From: Lycorma delicatula
Lineage: Eukaryota; Arthropoda; Insecta; Hemiptera; Fulgoridae
Direction of reading: 5' to 3'
Length of the DNA: 64,000 bases
Assembly: GCF_047948215.1 (NCBI RefSeq)
Contig: NC_134463.1
Location: 58,348,201 to 58,412,200 of the forward strand
This document shows positions 1 to 11,022 of the stretch, piece by piece. Numbering within the stretch: the stretch's first letter is position 1; each line of letters opens with the position of its first letter. The position numbers were made by a program, and so were the translations under genes. The notes beneath the pieces are model-generated. The model ran no database searches. It was given only the letters and a program-made list of their open reading frames with translations, and was not told the DNA's origin.

Positions 1-1904
1 CATACTTATTTTGTGGTTGGTTGTTATTGTATGGATAATCAGAAATCTGTTGCAATTTGGTGTATGTACAATAATCTAGTACTAAAAAAAAAAAAATAAT
101 AATAACAATAATCCTTTCTTCATTAAATATCCTTTAGCTATATTTTTTTAACTTCCTTTTATCCTTCTCTCGGTCTTTATTGTTAGGGGCAATAACCTTA
201 TAATTGTAATATTTATCTAAATTTAAAAGAAATTATAACTATATAATTATTCTTTTTTATTGCTGTATAAAAATTATAATATTCAGAAATTAATAATCAT
301 CGCTGTAAAATACTTAAATTATTTTTCAACAACTTTAAAAAAACAAGTTAAAGACGACAATTCATTTAAAAAACCTAGATGGAAAAGTGTTAAAACTTTT
401 CAAAAAGTGGACGCTAACAGCCTCCATTAAAAAAAATCGGTGATCTGTATGAAACCCCATAAACATTTTAAAGTATGCGTTTATTTTAATTAAAAAGGTA
501 ACGTTCCAAAATTCAGCTTGATCAAAGATTAAGTTGAAAAAAAAAAGATGTTGAAAACTCTAACATTTAAAAGATAACGAGTATTTCAAACCGATACTAA
601 ATATGAAAATAATAGAAGAAAAACCGTAATATAAGATTAGGTTAGCAGAAAAGTTCTCTAATGTTATATTGATTTCATTTGGATTCCAGTACTCCAGGTA
701 AAAAAGAGATAAAAAACGAAAAAAGAAAAGGAAAAAGTAAAAAAATAAAAGAGAAAATGGGAAATTCCTCAAAATGAATAAAAATAAATCGTTTAATTCT
801 TCATAAAAGAGGGTTAAAAATACACGCGCACGCACACACAAGGTTTTGAGATATAGTTATTACATATATAATCAAATTAGGAATGAATAGATATGCTGAT
901 CCACTGATAAAAAAAGACTTGCCAAAGTATTTGCCTGGATAAATCAAGGGAAAGTATTGTATAACTTTGATGAAAGTAACACCAAAAAATACACAATTAA
1001 CTATAAAATAAAAAAATTAATCTGATTGAAGTCTGTATTAATTGTTTGAAATATAAATATATGAAATAATATTAAATAAATAAATAAAATAGATATTAAA
1101 TAGTAAATAGATGAAGATAAGAATGAAAAAACTTAACGAAGTAATTCACAATTCAGAAGACAAATGAAATTTTTTTGAATACATAATTATGTACTAGTTA
1201 AACGGATAAAAAAAATTCAAAGATTGTTTCTGTAAATGAAAATCTTTTAGTTGGATTTTAAATCAATAGATGGAAAATTTTTATTATTGATTTCATTTAA
1301 TTCTGTAAATTAATAATTCCCTTTTTAATTTATAATTCCGTTATCTATTAAAAAAAAGAAAAAAAGACAATGGAAGAATAATAAGGCTTTTTTCGTAAAC
1401 AGAAATATTATGTTGAGTTGCACTAAAATGTCTGGTCTGATAAAGTTTAATATCGTTATTTTTTAAGAATCAGGGATTTTTTTTAACAAAATTTATTCAC
1501 ATTTGACAATATTTGAATCAAAGAGATTTTTACAACTTTTAATGTTGCATTATGTTCTGTAACTTTTATTTTATTCTTTGCTAAATTAATTAATGTTCGA
1601 TACTTTCAATATATGAAATTACCAACCTAATTTTTTTTCGACTTAAAATGTTTTGCAATTTTTTTTTTAACTCGTTCTAAAATCTTATTTCAAACTTCTT
1701 CATTATATTTATTCTTTGATTTTCTGTCTTTTCCCCTTTTTAACGCGTTACACTCCATACTAGTATTTTTTTAAAGACTTTTCGAAGAAAAGTACGGTAT
1801 TACTTTCGGTCACACGGTGGTATTTAGGGGATGAAAATGAATTTCCTTTACGTTTTGAGGTACAATTATTACGAAAATATCATTCACGTATATAACATTT
1901 TGTG
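1..1904. other. AT-rich noncoding stretch
   Basis: I see no gene, RNA or recognisable element. The stretch is dominated by A and T runs. A short alternating purine-pyrimidine run rich in CA and CG lies at about 823-840. Open frames here have the low-complexity F/L/I/K composition expected by chance in such DNA. The part from about 1790 may belong to the duplicated repeat that follows. Confidence 0.7.
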
Positions 1905-2026
1905 ACTTGAAACTCTCCAAAACTACTGGATGAATTTCATTGAAATTTAAATATACTGTAGGAGTGTAACCAGCATTATGCATGTGAAAATCTGATGAAG
2001 ATTGGTTAACTCGTTCGAGAGTTCCT
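1905..2026 (+). repeat. Duplicated repeat unit, copy 1
   Basis: This block is a diverged duplicate of 2337-2470. Both carry an aactacttgat-type core followed by a tgaaattt element, then an AATnTGATnAAGATTGGTTAA-like end. The unit contains the host-like motif described in the findings, in which an 'accgattt'-type sequence precedes 'tgaaattt'. A SINE interrupts its right end, and the sequence appears to resume after the SINE at about 2294. I do not recognise the family. Confidence 0.6.
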
Positions 2027-2293
2027 TTTTTTAGCCTCCGGAATCATCGTAAGGTATTACTTCAGAGGATGATATAATGTAAATGAAGTATAGTCTTGTA
2101 TAGTCTCAGGTCGACCATTCCTGAGATGTGTGGTTAATTGAAACCCAACTACCAAAGAACACCGGTATCCACGATCTTGTATTCAAATCCGTATAAAAGT
2201 AAATGCCTTTACTAGGATTTGAACCTTATAACTCTCGACTTCGAAATCAGCTGATCTACAATGACGAGTTCACCACTGGGCCAACCCGGTGGG
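2027..2293 (-). mobile_element. tRNA-headed SINE, type B
   Basis: This is a minus-strand copy of the type B SINE seen five more times in the window. Read on the minus strand it starts with a tRNA-like head: CCCACCGGGTTGG, a TGGCCCAGTGG A-box-like segment, and a GGTTCAAATCC B-box-like segment. It continues through a body with ACCGGTGTTCTTTGG and ends in CCGGAGGCTAAA plus an A-rich tail (T-run on the plus strand near 2026). The flanks tcgttcgagagtt (left) and ttgttcttgagtt (2294-2306) look like a decayed TSD. It is noncoding and needs LINE proteins in trans to move. Confidence 0.85.
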
Positions 2294-2336
2294 TTGTTCT
2301 TGAGTTACGGTTAGTTGTTCCAAAGAATTTGAGAAT

Positions 2337-2470
2337 TTTTTGGTTTGAAGATTTCCAAAACTACTTGATAAATTTCACTGAAATTCAGACAGATCTAGTA
2401 GTGTACCTGAAGTTGTGCTAATGAAAATTTGATAAAGATTGGTTAAGTTGTTCCTCAGTTACGCTCAATT
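2337..2470 (+). repeat. Duplicated repeat unit, copy 2
   Basis: This copy matches 1905-2026 plus the sequence resuming after the SINE, so it is the uninterrupted version. Its end reads gattggttaagttgttcctc, where copy 1 is broken by the SINE. It therefore serves as an internal empty-site reference for that insertion. The family is not recognised. Confidence 0.6.
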
Positions 2471-4193
2471 TAAAGCCGATACCAGACACCATAACCTCAA
2501 TTTTAGGTTATCTTGACTGTACATGTAAATTTTTCAAACGCGTTTTTGGATGCAGTTGAGTCATAGTGGTAAGCGTCTTGAAACTTGATGCTTGCGTGTA
2601 GGGTTTACTCGTTAATTTAACGTATGTAGTGCGTTGTTTTCTAAAAATCGGTACGTTTCTGAATTCGAAATAGTTAAGACGTCGAAAATGATAAGTCGGT
2701 CTTCGTGCGCAGAACTGCGCAAGAGTTTCTTTAATTTGTTCCGTAGTCCTAAATCAATTTTCGATACTAATAAATTTATTTTCGGCTTAAATATTCTCCT
2801 TCTTTTTGAGTAATCTGCCTTTGATATTTTTATTCTGATGTTTCTCCTTTTTAATTTTAATACCTAACTGTTCATCAAATCTTTTTTTAATATATATAAA
2901 ATGTTCATCAATCTTAATATATAACACATTATTTTCATCTATTCTCATCACATTTCATTAACTTTGTTTTTAATTTAATTTATTTTTAAGCTAAATTTTT
3001 CGTCAGGTAATGAAACCAAGACATTTAAAGTATGTTTAAAAAAAGAAGCAGATTTAACTTCAAATAAAAGCTACACTACTAATCCGATTAATATTGGAAT
3101 GGTGTATTTTTTTCTTTCTTTAGTGTGTTCAAATTGCATTCGAATAGTTAACAGGTTTTAATTCTAAATAAATAAAAGAAATGATGTTATAGAAATAATA
3201 GGTAATATATTTTAATCGTGCAATATTCAGGCGTGAAACGCACGCAAGTATTCAAACCTAATCAGATTAACATTGCAATGAATGTTAATATTTTTAATTT
3301 AGTTGTTAGCATTTTTACTGCAGTCCAATTAACAAAACCTGTTCTTTGATATTTACATTGTATATTATTCTTTGTTGTTTTTATTTTTATTATTATTATT
3401 TTATTGTAATTTATAGACCATTAAATAAATAATAAAATATTTTGTTTCTTAAATTATTATAATAATAAAACTGTAATTACATTATACTTTTTTATTAGGT
3501 TAATTAGTAGATGTATGTTACAAAAATGTAATTATCAATTAATTAAATCTGTGTTGTAGTTGTACTGTTATTATCTTACTTCAGTATTGTATTTTAGTTT
3601 ATTCTAATGTTTGCTTGTTGAAAAATTAACTATTAAATTTTATTTTCTCGTAATTTTAATAAAAGTGTAATTATAATGACATTAGTTTTTGTTATTCTTT
3701 TTTGTGGTTATTTGTCACCATATTTAAGTAGTTGATGTGAGATATTCATAAAAGTTAATATTGAATAGTACAGTAAGGGGTTTTCAGAATATTGTACTTT
3801 CTAATGATGACTCGGCAAATAACATAGCAATGATTTGTCCTTCTCGCTCCAATTTACATTTTCTTTGCGTGTTGAGGTATGAGATAAAAAATTATTCATT
3901 TTTGGTTTATAAGCGGTGGAATAATCTATAATGTGAAATTAATTCAAAAATAATTTTGATAACCAAATACTTCACTGCATAATTTTAAAAGTTTATTTTA
4001 ATAATTTATTTATTAATAGTGAATTTATTTTCTATTACCGCGAATTTAAATAAATTACTTTTTTTATCTGAAATTTAATGTTTAAAAGAATAGATAGATT
4101 TTTTTAGAAGAATAGTTCAAACACAATTTATTCCTTATGATAAAGATTAACTTAAGCTAAAAAATTTGAATGCAAAGTAATTGAATTAGATTT
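2471..4193. other. AT-rich noncoding stretch
   Basis: No gene or element was recognised. The first 300 bases are slightly less AT-rich and may be the continuation of the repeat at 2337. The remainder is A/T-rich with short ATT runs near 3385-3405. Confidence 0.65.
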
Positions 4194-4201
4194 GACTTTT
4201 G

Positions 4202-4675
4202 GGTACTTACGTATTAACGCCACCGCAGCTACAGCTTTATTTAAAAACAAAGTATCAATCGGATTTCGGTGGAAAATGAACAGTATTTTTATTAATTTTA
4301 ATAAATGGTTATTTATATTTATTAAATATTTTATAAATATAATTTAACCAAACTTAACCTACGCTCGCTTCGCTCGCTAACCTTGACTAATTAACAGGAG
4401 TGTTTTGATTATTTAAATAATAAATAATTGCAATAATTACTGAATTTATTGAATAAATACTCAAAAAATTACGGTGTTAATTAGTCAAGGTTAGCGAGCA
4501 AAGCGAGCGTAGGTTATGTTTGGTTAAATTAAATAAATATACCATTTATTAAAATTATAAAGAGACTGTTTTGAATCTACGTTAGTCTATATCGACCCAT
4601 TTTCCACCGAAATCCGATTGACTACTTTGTTTTTAAATAAAGCTGTAGCTGCGGTGGGGTTAATACGTAAGTACC
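4202..4675. mobile_element. Foldback element with long TIRs and 8-bp TSD
   Basis: A 474-bp element whose two halves are inverted copies of each other. The ends GGTACTTACGTATTAAC and GTTAATACGTAAGTACC are perfectly complementary, and arms of about 200 bp continue inward with small indels. They include a shared block near CGCTCGCTTCGCTCGC (4364-4379; the right arm has one change). The copy is flanked by a perfect direct repeat, gacttttg, at 4194-4201 and 4676-4683. An 8-bp TSD is typical of the hAT and P superfamilies, so this is most likely a nonautonomous MITE mobilised by such a transposase. It has no coding capacity. The conserved ends and intact TSD suggest a fairly recent insertion. Confidence 0.85.
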
Positions 4676-4683
4676 GACTTTTG

Positions 4684-6049
4684 TTATCGAGAATTGATAA
4701 ATCAATATTTAAACTCAGATCTTATTTTAATATTTATTGTTATTCATTTATTATCGCATTTAAACCCGCTGATATGTAGTAGTGTGGGCATGTTTTTATT
4801 CTGGTTCTCGATATGTTTTCATTTTTTGTGTATTTTGGTTTTCATGTTCTTGTATTATTTTGTGTTTTTCTGGTGTTGTGTGTTCTTTTTCGTTTGTTTT
4901 TAAATTATTAAGCGTTTCATTTAGAAACACTAAAAAAATGCTAAACATCAAAGTTGCAAACCGTTCGGCAGGAAATCTCTCTGGTCAGCCTACGGTATCA
5001 AAATCGTTTGGATCGGGACCCGAATTATTTGGCGATCAATTTATTGGATAATACGATCAGTGATTTTTCAAGGTTGCTTAGGAATAATATTCTTGGTTTA
5101 CCTTATCGTTTCAATTAGGTAACTTTATATACGGAGTAATCTTTAATTTTTTTTTTCTTTCATTTCATTTAGTAGACCTAGTGTCTATTTAATGTAGTTC
5201 AAATAGATTTTTTATTTATTGTTCAATTATCTTGCTGAACAGATTGTAAAGTTGTGTCGTTATAGTAAAAAAAATTACCACATTTTGAATTTTTATTTTA
5301 CGTTATTTAATTTTTTTTATTACGAGCAATAATAATTTTTTACTAATATTTTTTATTAATTATAAACGTAATAATATTTCCTACTCGTAAACAGAACGTT
5401 TTAAAAAACAAGAAAGTAATGTTTTTTTGACTTGGCTTCATGTGTAATAATCATTAATGGGATTTATTTAATACTTTTCATCTTTAACCTAAATCATAAC
5501 AATGAGTGACTGCCACAGAACCGTGAAGCATAAAGTTAGGACCTGTCATTCAATTAATTAATCGGTTTATTTGTGTAACTATAATGCATCCATATAAAAA
5601 AAGTTAATATTGTATACTAATATTGGGGTAATTTTGCAGCATTTATTTAACATTTTATGGATTTGAATACACTTGTTTATGCTAAATATTTAAATTCATT
5701 TACATATTTAATAATCCATATAATTTTTAATTTAGTCAGGTATTTTTAAAATATAATTTCTTGTACAGATTATTAGAATATTTGCTTGAATCAATAAACA
5801 ACTGCAAGATTATAGAAATAGAATCACAATTTATTTAAGATTTTAAGAGTAACTTTAATTGTTAAATGAAATTTTTTCAGTTATTAGCCTTGTTGATTTT
5901 ATTTTAATGTTTTTTTCATCGATTGTTTATAGGCGCATTAATGATGAGTCATTAGCGACTTGAATATAACTAGGTGTTCCTAACTAATTGGGTGATAAAT
6001 AGCAATCATTGGATAATAAATATCGAAACAGGAACATGATCACTAGAGT
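4684..6049. other. AT-rich stretch with one less AT-rich patch
   Basis: No recognisable element. The patch at about 4960-5060 is clearly less AT-rich than its surroundings. It lies in a short plus-strand frame ending ELFGDQFIG at 5051, but the upstream part of that frame is low-complexity and there is no family I recognise. It could be a transposon scrap. The rest is A/T-rich. Confidence 0.5.
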
Positions 6050-6320
6050 TTTTTCACTAAACGCAGAGACTCCGTAAGGGATCTCACTATCACAGACAGA
6101 CCGTAACATCCTAACCCCGTAGGGGGAAGACACCCGCCTTGTGAAGACTCCGGTCGCTACACTTCCACCCCGTTCCTAGCCCTGAGGAGGTTTAACGGAG
6201 GTCGTCTTTTGACCCTCTATCTGATTACATATTACAGTCACCAGCCAGGTCTCAGTTGGGATGCCACCGATGTAAATGCTTCGATAGACATTTACATCAG
6301 TGAGTTTTGACTCAGCCTTC
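6050..6320 (-). repeat. LINE 3' UTR-like block
   Basis: The minus strand of this GC-richer block aligns by eye to the plus strand at 37500-37700. Shared landmarks are a short hairpin, then GGCAT, a CCTGGCTG box, GACCTCCGNTAAA, GAACGGGNTGG, and TGTCTTCCCC followed by AGGATGT. In the 37-kb copy this block follows a LINE C terminus with a zinc-knuckle-like pattern, so I read it as the 3' UTR of an R1-like non-LTR retrotransposon. Here it lies just downstream (minus strand) of another LINE C-terminal fossil at 6606-6812. The two could be one element or two adjacent fossils in the same orientation. The hairpin arms are at 6269-6278 and 6289-6298. Confidence 0.6.
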
Positions 6321-6605
6321 GCCTTCGTTGTAGGTTTCTTTTGGACATCTCTGTCTTACATCGATGCCCTCTGAACTATCTAACAGAGTTCCCGAAGCAC
6401 GAACCCCGCGCCTAGTTTAATACTTTAAACAAACTGTGAGTGATTGTAAATGTCTCATTAATACGAATCGATTTCAGTATTAATGCACACCACAAGAAAT
6501 ATTTTCGCAACAATGAATTTAGACTTAGTTTCTTTAGGGATCTCAATAATCAATTCTAAGCCTTAATCGTAAAGAGAGACCGCAACAGTCTTTTGATGCT
6601 TTTTT

Positions 6606-7010
6606 CCGGTTGAACAAGCCCCTCACATCTGAACCCAGGTTTAATTGATGACGAATAGTTCTAAACATTGATAAATCTAGAAGTAAGTGGTTTATGGGCC
6701 ATTTTGTATTGCATGCCTCACAGTTCTGATGAGGAAAGCCAGATAGGTTGGCGTGGATTAGCTTTGTGTGCCGAATCCACAGCCGCGTTAGAATGATGTG
6801 GTCTCTGTTGTCTGGAATAAAAAAGACTATTTCCCGAATTTCGTGGAAATTCGGGAAATTTTTACATGCACAATGGAATAACTTCCATTGTGCATGTAAT
6901 TTGACATAGACCGCGTTCGTGAAGTCGCTCTCACATATGAATTCTTATCGAAAGCATTTGTTGCCGCTCTATTGGCAGTGTCATCATCTCATCTCGTTCG
7001 TTCCTGAATG
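6606..7010 (-). pseudogene. LINE C-terminal fossil (RNase H and zinc-knuckle region)
   Basis: Minus-strand remains of the C-terminal part of a non-LTR retrotransposon ORF2. At 6812-6606 there are 69 stop-free codons containing LTRLWIRHTKLIH, then NCEAC and HLLLDLS. This is the R-L-R-I-G-H-T-x-L-T-H segment plus a C-x2-C ... H pattern found at the end of I/Jockey-group ORF2 proteins. Upstream on the same strand, 6988-6944 reads DDDTANRAATNAFDK, resembling the ADRAA helix near the end of their RNase H domain. The intervening segment is replaced by two palindromes (6830-6899). A stop lies just before the RNase H piece. The element is dead and 5'-truncated. The clade is uncertain, but presence of RNase H favours an I-type element. 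Confidence 0.7.
6830..6899. repeat. Two adjacent perfect hairpins
   Basis: The first palindrome has 12-bp arms TTTCCCGAATTT (6830-6841) and AAATTCGGGAAA (6847-6858), and C6842/G6846 can also pair. The second has 17-bp arms TTACATGCACAATGGAA (6862-6878) and its exact complement (6883-6899) around a 4-nt loop. They sit inside the LINE fossil where ordinary coding sequence would be expected, so they arose after its death. Snap-back copying or template switching is the likely origin. Confidence 0.85.
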
Positions 7011-7020
7011 TTCCCCTCCA

Positions 7021-10000
7021 TTTTATTTTTAATTATATTATTAAGGGATTATAATGATATTAGTTTGGTTTTTATTAATTGATGTAAATTAATTGATATT
7101 TTTCTTACTTAAGTTTTACCAGATAGTAAAGGTGCACAACCTAATCTTGTAGTCGTTTCCACATTAAAAACATTTAAGATTAATTAAATGTAGCATAATC
7201 TGTTTGATCAATTTAGAAAAAAAAATCAAATTGGTACCTGTGCAGTGAATTAATATGCTACTTTACCGCTTACATTTATTTACTTCGAAACCTTCAAATC
7301 TGAGAATTAATTAAATAAAATTTATTAGGAAATTCTTGGGAATTTCAAATTTTATAATGTGAGTTTTCCTGTTTGGTTAAATATTTATTACATGAATAAT
7401 GTAATGATATGTTACTACTATGAAACTAAACTAACTAGAAATACCATGAAACATTTAATTCTATAGGCAAAAAAATATATATAATAATAATAAAAATAAA
7501 TTTGATTTATCAGTTCTTAATTGTGTGGAAAATCCTACTCAGTAAGAATGTCAGTAGTCTTCTCTCACCATTATTTCACGTAATTCACAAATAAATTCAA
7601 AATAATTTAGGCTTTTGTTTTTTTTTTTCAATACATTTCATTAACTTTTTTAATAATGTATAAAATAATACATTAAAAAAAAACTGAAGACTTGTAATTA
7701 AAAAGTGCCAAAGAGTCACTTTTTATAAAACTTTAATGTTTTAATACTTTAAAACCCATAAAAATTCTTTATAACTTATATTAAATAACTGTACGAGCTC
7801 TTTAAATTGAAACACAATAACCTGTGAATTAATTTTTTTATCAAAATATTTTTGTTTTATGAATAATTTATATTTAATTTTAATGACAGAAATACGTTTA
7901 AAATAAATAATTTAGAGTTGTGTAATTTTCAATTTGAAAACTTTAATAATAACGATTCAGTTTTTAATTTCATTAGCTTATATTTTGAAGTTTCGCTAAA
8001 AGAGTATACTTATTAAATTTATTACAAAATTGGATAAATTTAGCTCCATTTATTTTATCTTTTGATGTAATATATATTGAATTTCTTACTTTTTCCGATT
8101 GTTCTGGTCTTCACGTTACCACGGAGGCCGGCAGAAATGTAACCTAAGACAAATTTTGTTGTTCAACCTCCACCAAAACACCCCAAAACATTACCGTTAC
8201 GTTACTTATGAACAACTTCATATCATTATTTGTTTAAATACATTCATTGCTAATAACTAGAAACTTTAATTCCTGTCGTTAAATGTTTTTGCCTTTTTAA
8301 TTTCTTATATCACATCAATTACGAATGGAGATTTTCCTGATGTTAGTAAACAGTATTCTTTATTTTTAAACAGAGAATTTTTTTAAAAGATGTATTATAA
8401 TTTTACCCCGAAAAAATTTGAGTTTTATTTAAATTTCTCTTACTGCTTATCTTTGGACATATTAAATTGTCTTAAAGAGTTATAAATAGAATTTAACCTC
8501 AAAGTATAAAATCGTGATTGAATAATTTCTCTTCGTAGAATACTGATATAAAAAGAAATCATAAAATTTGTTTTAAATCGCGTTTTTATCTTCATTAAGA
8601 TTTTAAAACCAATTACTTAAAAAAAAATTCTGTAATAAAGATTTATAACCGTTTGATATATTGAATAATTTAAGTTTTGGACAATTTTGTTTAAAAACTA
8701 AACATTTTTAGATATTCTGTGTGACTTAGTTTCGATTTTTAGATGAAAAGTGAATGAAATGAGTTAAAGAAACAGAAAACGGATTGTATTTTTATTCATC
8801 TAATAGAGTAAAATTAAAAAAAAAAAAAAAAAAAAAATCGCCGATATTCGTGACGGAAGCGTGTCACAGCCTTTCATTTGGTTGACGCACTTATGTGATT
8901 AACTTATCAAGTAAAAGAAAAAATTTATCTACTACAAAATAGAGAAAAAATTAAATTTTGTTTAAAAATATTAAATCATTTTTAGAATACTTAAAATAGA
9001 CATTAATAACGATTTTTTGTTGTTTGTTTTAATAAATAATTAGATAAGTGTAAAGACAATTCGTATTAGATCTGATTATTGATTGACGAACGAGAGAATT
9101 TGGATTTTCTGTTTACTCAAAAATATCGGGTAGTTTAAGGAAAAGAAATGATTAATATCTGACTTTACTACTTTATTAGATTTTTATTAAATATAATTTT
9201 TTTACATAACTAAAATTAATTTTTATTAATTTAAACTAGCTTATTATTTAACAATTTTATTTTTTCAATTTTATTTATTTATTTTTTCAAATTTCTTTCT
9301 TTTGATCGTGTTTAAAGTTAAAACATCGTTCGAATTTTCTGATGAGTGATGAATTTATTAATATGTTTATTTAAAATAAATTAAACAAAATAAAGTGGAA
9401 AAAATTAAAAATATCAATAATAAAGTAACTCAAAGGTGGTTTAGAAGGGTCATGATGTTTTGCGTCTTTAATTCAAAAATTGGCTATGCATGGAGTTATT
9501 TTTTTATATTTTATATAATCCTTACTTAATAAAATATCGAAAATTTATTTTTTTCTTAAAGTTAAGATCAATCAGTTAAAACGAAATTTGATAATTTTAC
9601 TTTTCAGCATTTACCGTTGCCCCATAAAGTAATGGATTCTCTTAAAAGAAAAAAGTGTTTCAATGACTACAATTATTGTTTATACTCTAAAACGTATTCA
9701 GTACGTAAAATATTTTACAGTTAGGAATAGTCTAAGTTATCTTCAATAATTTTCCTAGCGTGATAAAAGCCTATGACAGTCCAGTGTCTTGTCAACTATC
9801 CATCTTAACATTTGTTGTATCGTTGAAAGAGTTCACTGTTGAAGGGATTTGTCATTTAAGCAGCGACCGTTAACACTAATGAGGTCCAGCTATTTTTCCT
9901 TGTCATCATGCTCCGCCATGTCTTTGAAGAGTCCTTCAATGAGGGGTCTCTGCCTTCTCACTCGTATATTTAGTCTTTTTTTTTCTTTTTTCTTCTTTTA

Positions 10001-10916
10001 GATGGGTTTTTTACTACTACTATTACTATATACTCTATACCAAATACTATTGTCCATAATGCATTGTATTATCCTTCCAAATATTCTCTTCTTCTAGGTC
10101 ATACCTGTTTTTTGGTTTCTCTTCGATTTTTTCGGGTCTAGTCGTAGACAAAAGACTTCAAACCCTCTTTTAACAGTCTAACCCACATAAATAAAAATAC
10201 CTAACCTAACCTATATAGGCTAGGTAGATTTATTTTTATTATTATTCTAAAAGTTTACGTTTCACCGAATTTTAGTTTTCATCGTTTAAAGGTAGCCTAA
10301 TGAACACCAAATTCAACTACTTAAGTTATTTAAATGTAATCGTTATTGACAGGATGGAAAAGTATTTAATTACACTACGTTATAATTTTAAATATGCTAC
10401 ATTACTGAAGCTACTTGATCCATTCATCTAGGATTGTAAAATCGGATGGATTACATTTTTTATTAAACTTTTTTTTTGAAGTGGGAGTTTAGATATTGTA
10501 ATAATTCTTTAGAAAATTAAACAAATTAATATTGTTGATAAAACTAAAGATAAAAATCAACTACTGGAAAATTGGATAAATATTTTTATCCGTTTCCTTC
10601 TTTTTATTATTTCCTCATTTTTCCCTTTCTCAATTTTTTTTTAGTTTTATATGTTACCTTTTCTTTTATACCTTAGTTTGGCATTAAATATTTCTTCTCC
10701 ATGATACATTAATTTACGACGTAAATTTATAATTTAATATATGTTTTCTATTAAAATGTTTAGTAACATAATTTTCTTAGAAAATTTTCTTATTTTAGGT
10801 AGATTTCATAAGAAAGCTACCTATTGTGACGGGTACCATGATTCAACTTCTTGAAAATTTCGACATGTCTTCGCTTTTCACATCCTACAGACCCCAAAAC
10901 CATCTTCAGTTCAAAT
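7021..10916. other. Long AT-rich noncoding stretch
   Basis: No gene was recognised. It contains a poly-A run near 8814-8837. A short less AT-rich patch at 8100-8220 matches nothing I know. A more balanced block at about 9760-10000 has a minus-strand frame with one stop, and it may be an old transposon scrap but was not identified. A polypyrimidine patch lies near 9970-10010. Confidence 0.55.
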
Positions 10917-10983
10917 ATGTATATATATATATATATATGTTATATATATATATATATATTATATATATGTATATATATTATAA

Positions 10984-11021
<38 letters not shown>
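10917..11021. repeat. (TA)n microsatellite, interrupted
   Basis: About 100 bp of TA dinucleotides, broken by TGT, TTA and AAA interruptions. The Y/I-rich open frames across it on both strands are artefacts of the repeat. Confidence 0.95.

Positions 11022-11022
<1 letters not shown>

Noticed and set aside
4782..5051. 89-codon frame ending in a less biased segment
   Set aside because: The first half is low-complexity F/C/V/S. No family matched for the second half, and it is described only as a patch.
10200..10216. cctaacctaacctat, resembling the insect telomere repeat (CCTAA)n
   Set aside because: Fewer than three units and easily explained by chance in this DNA; no further copies nearby.
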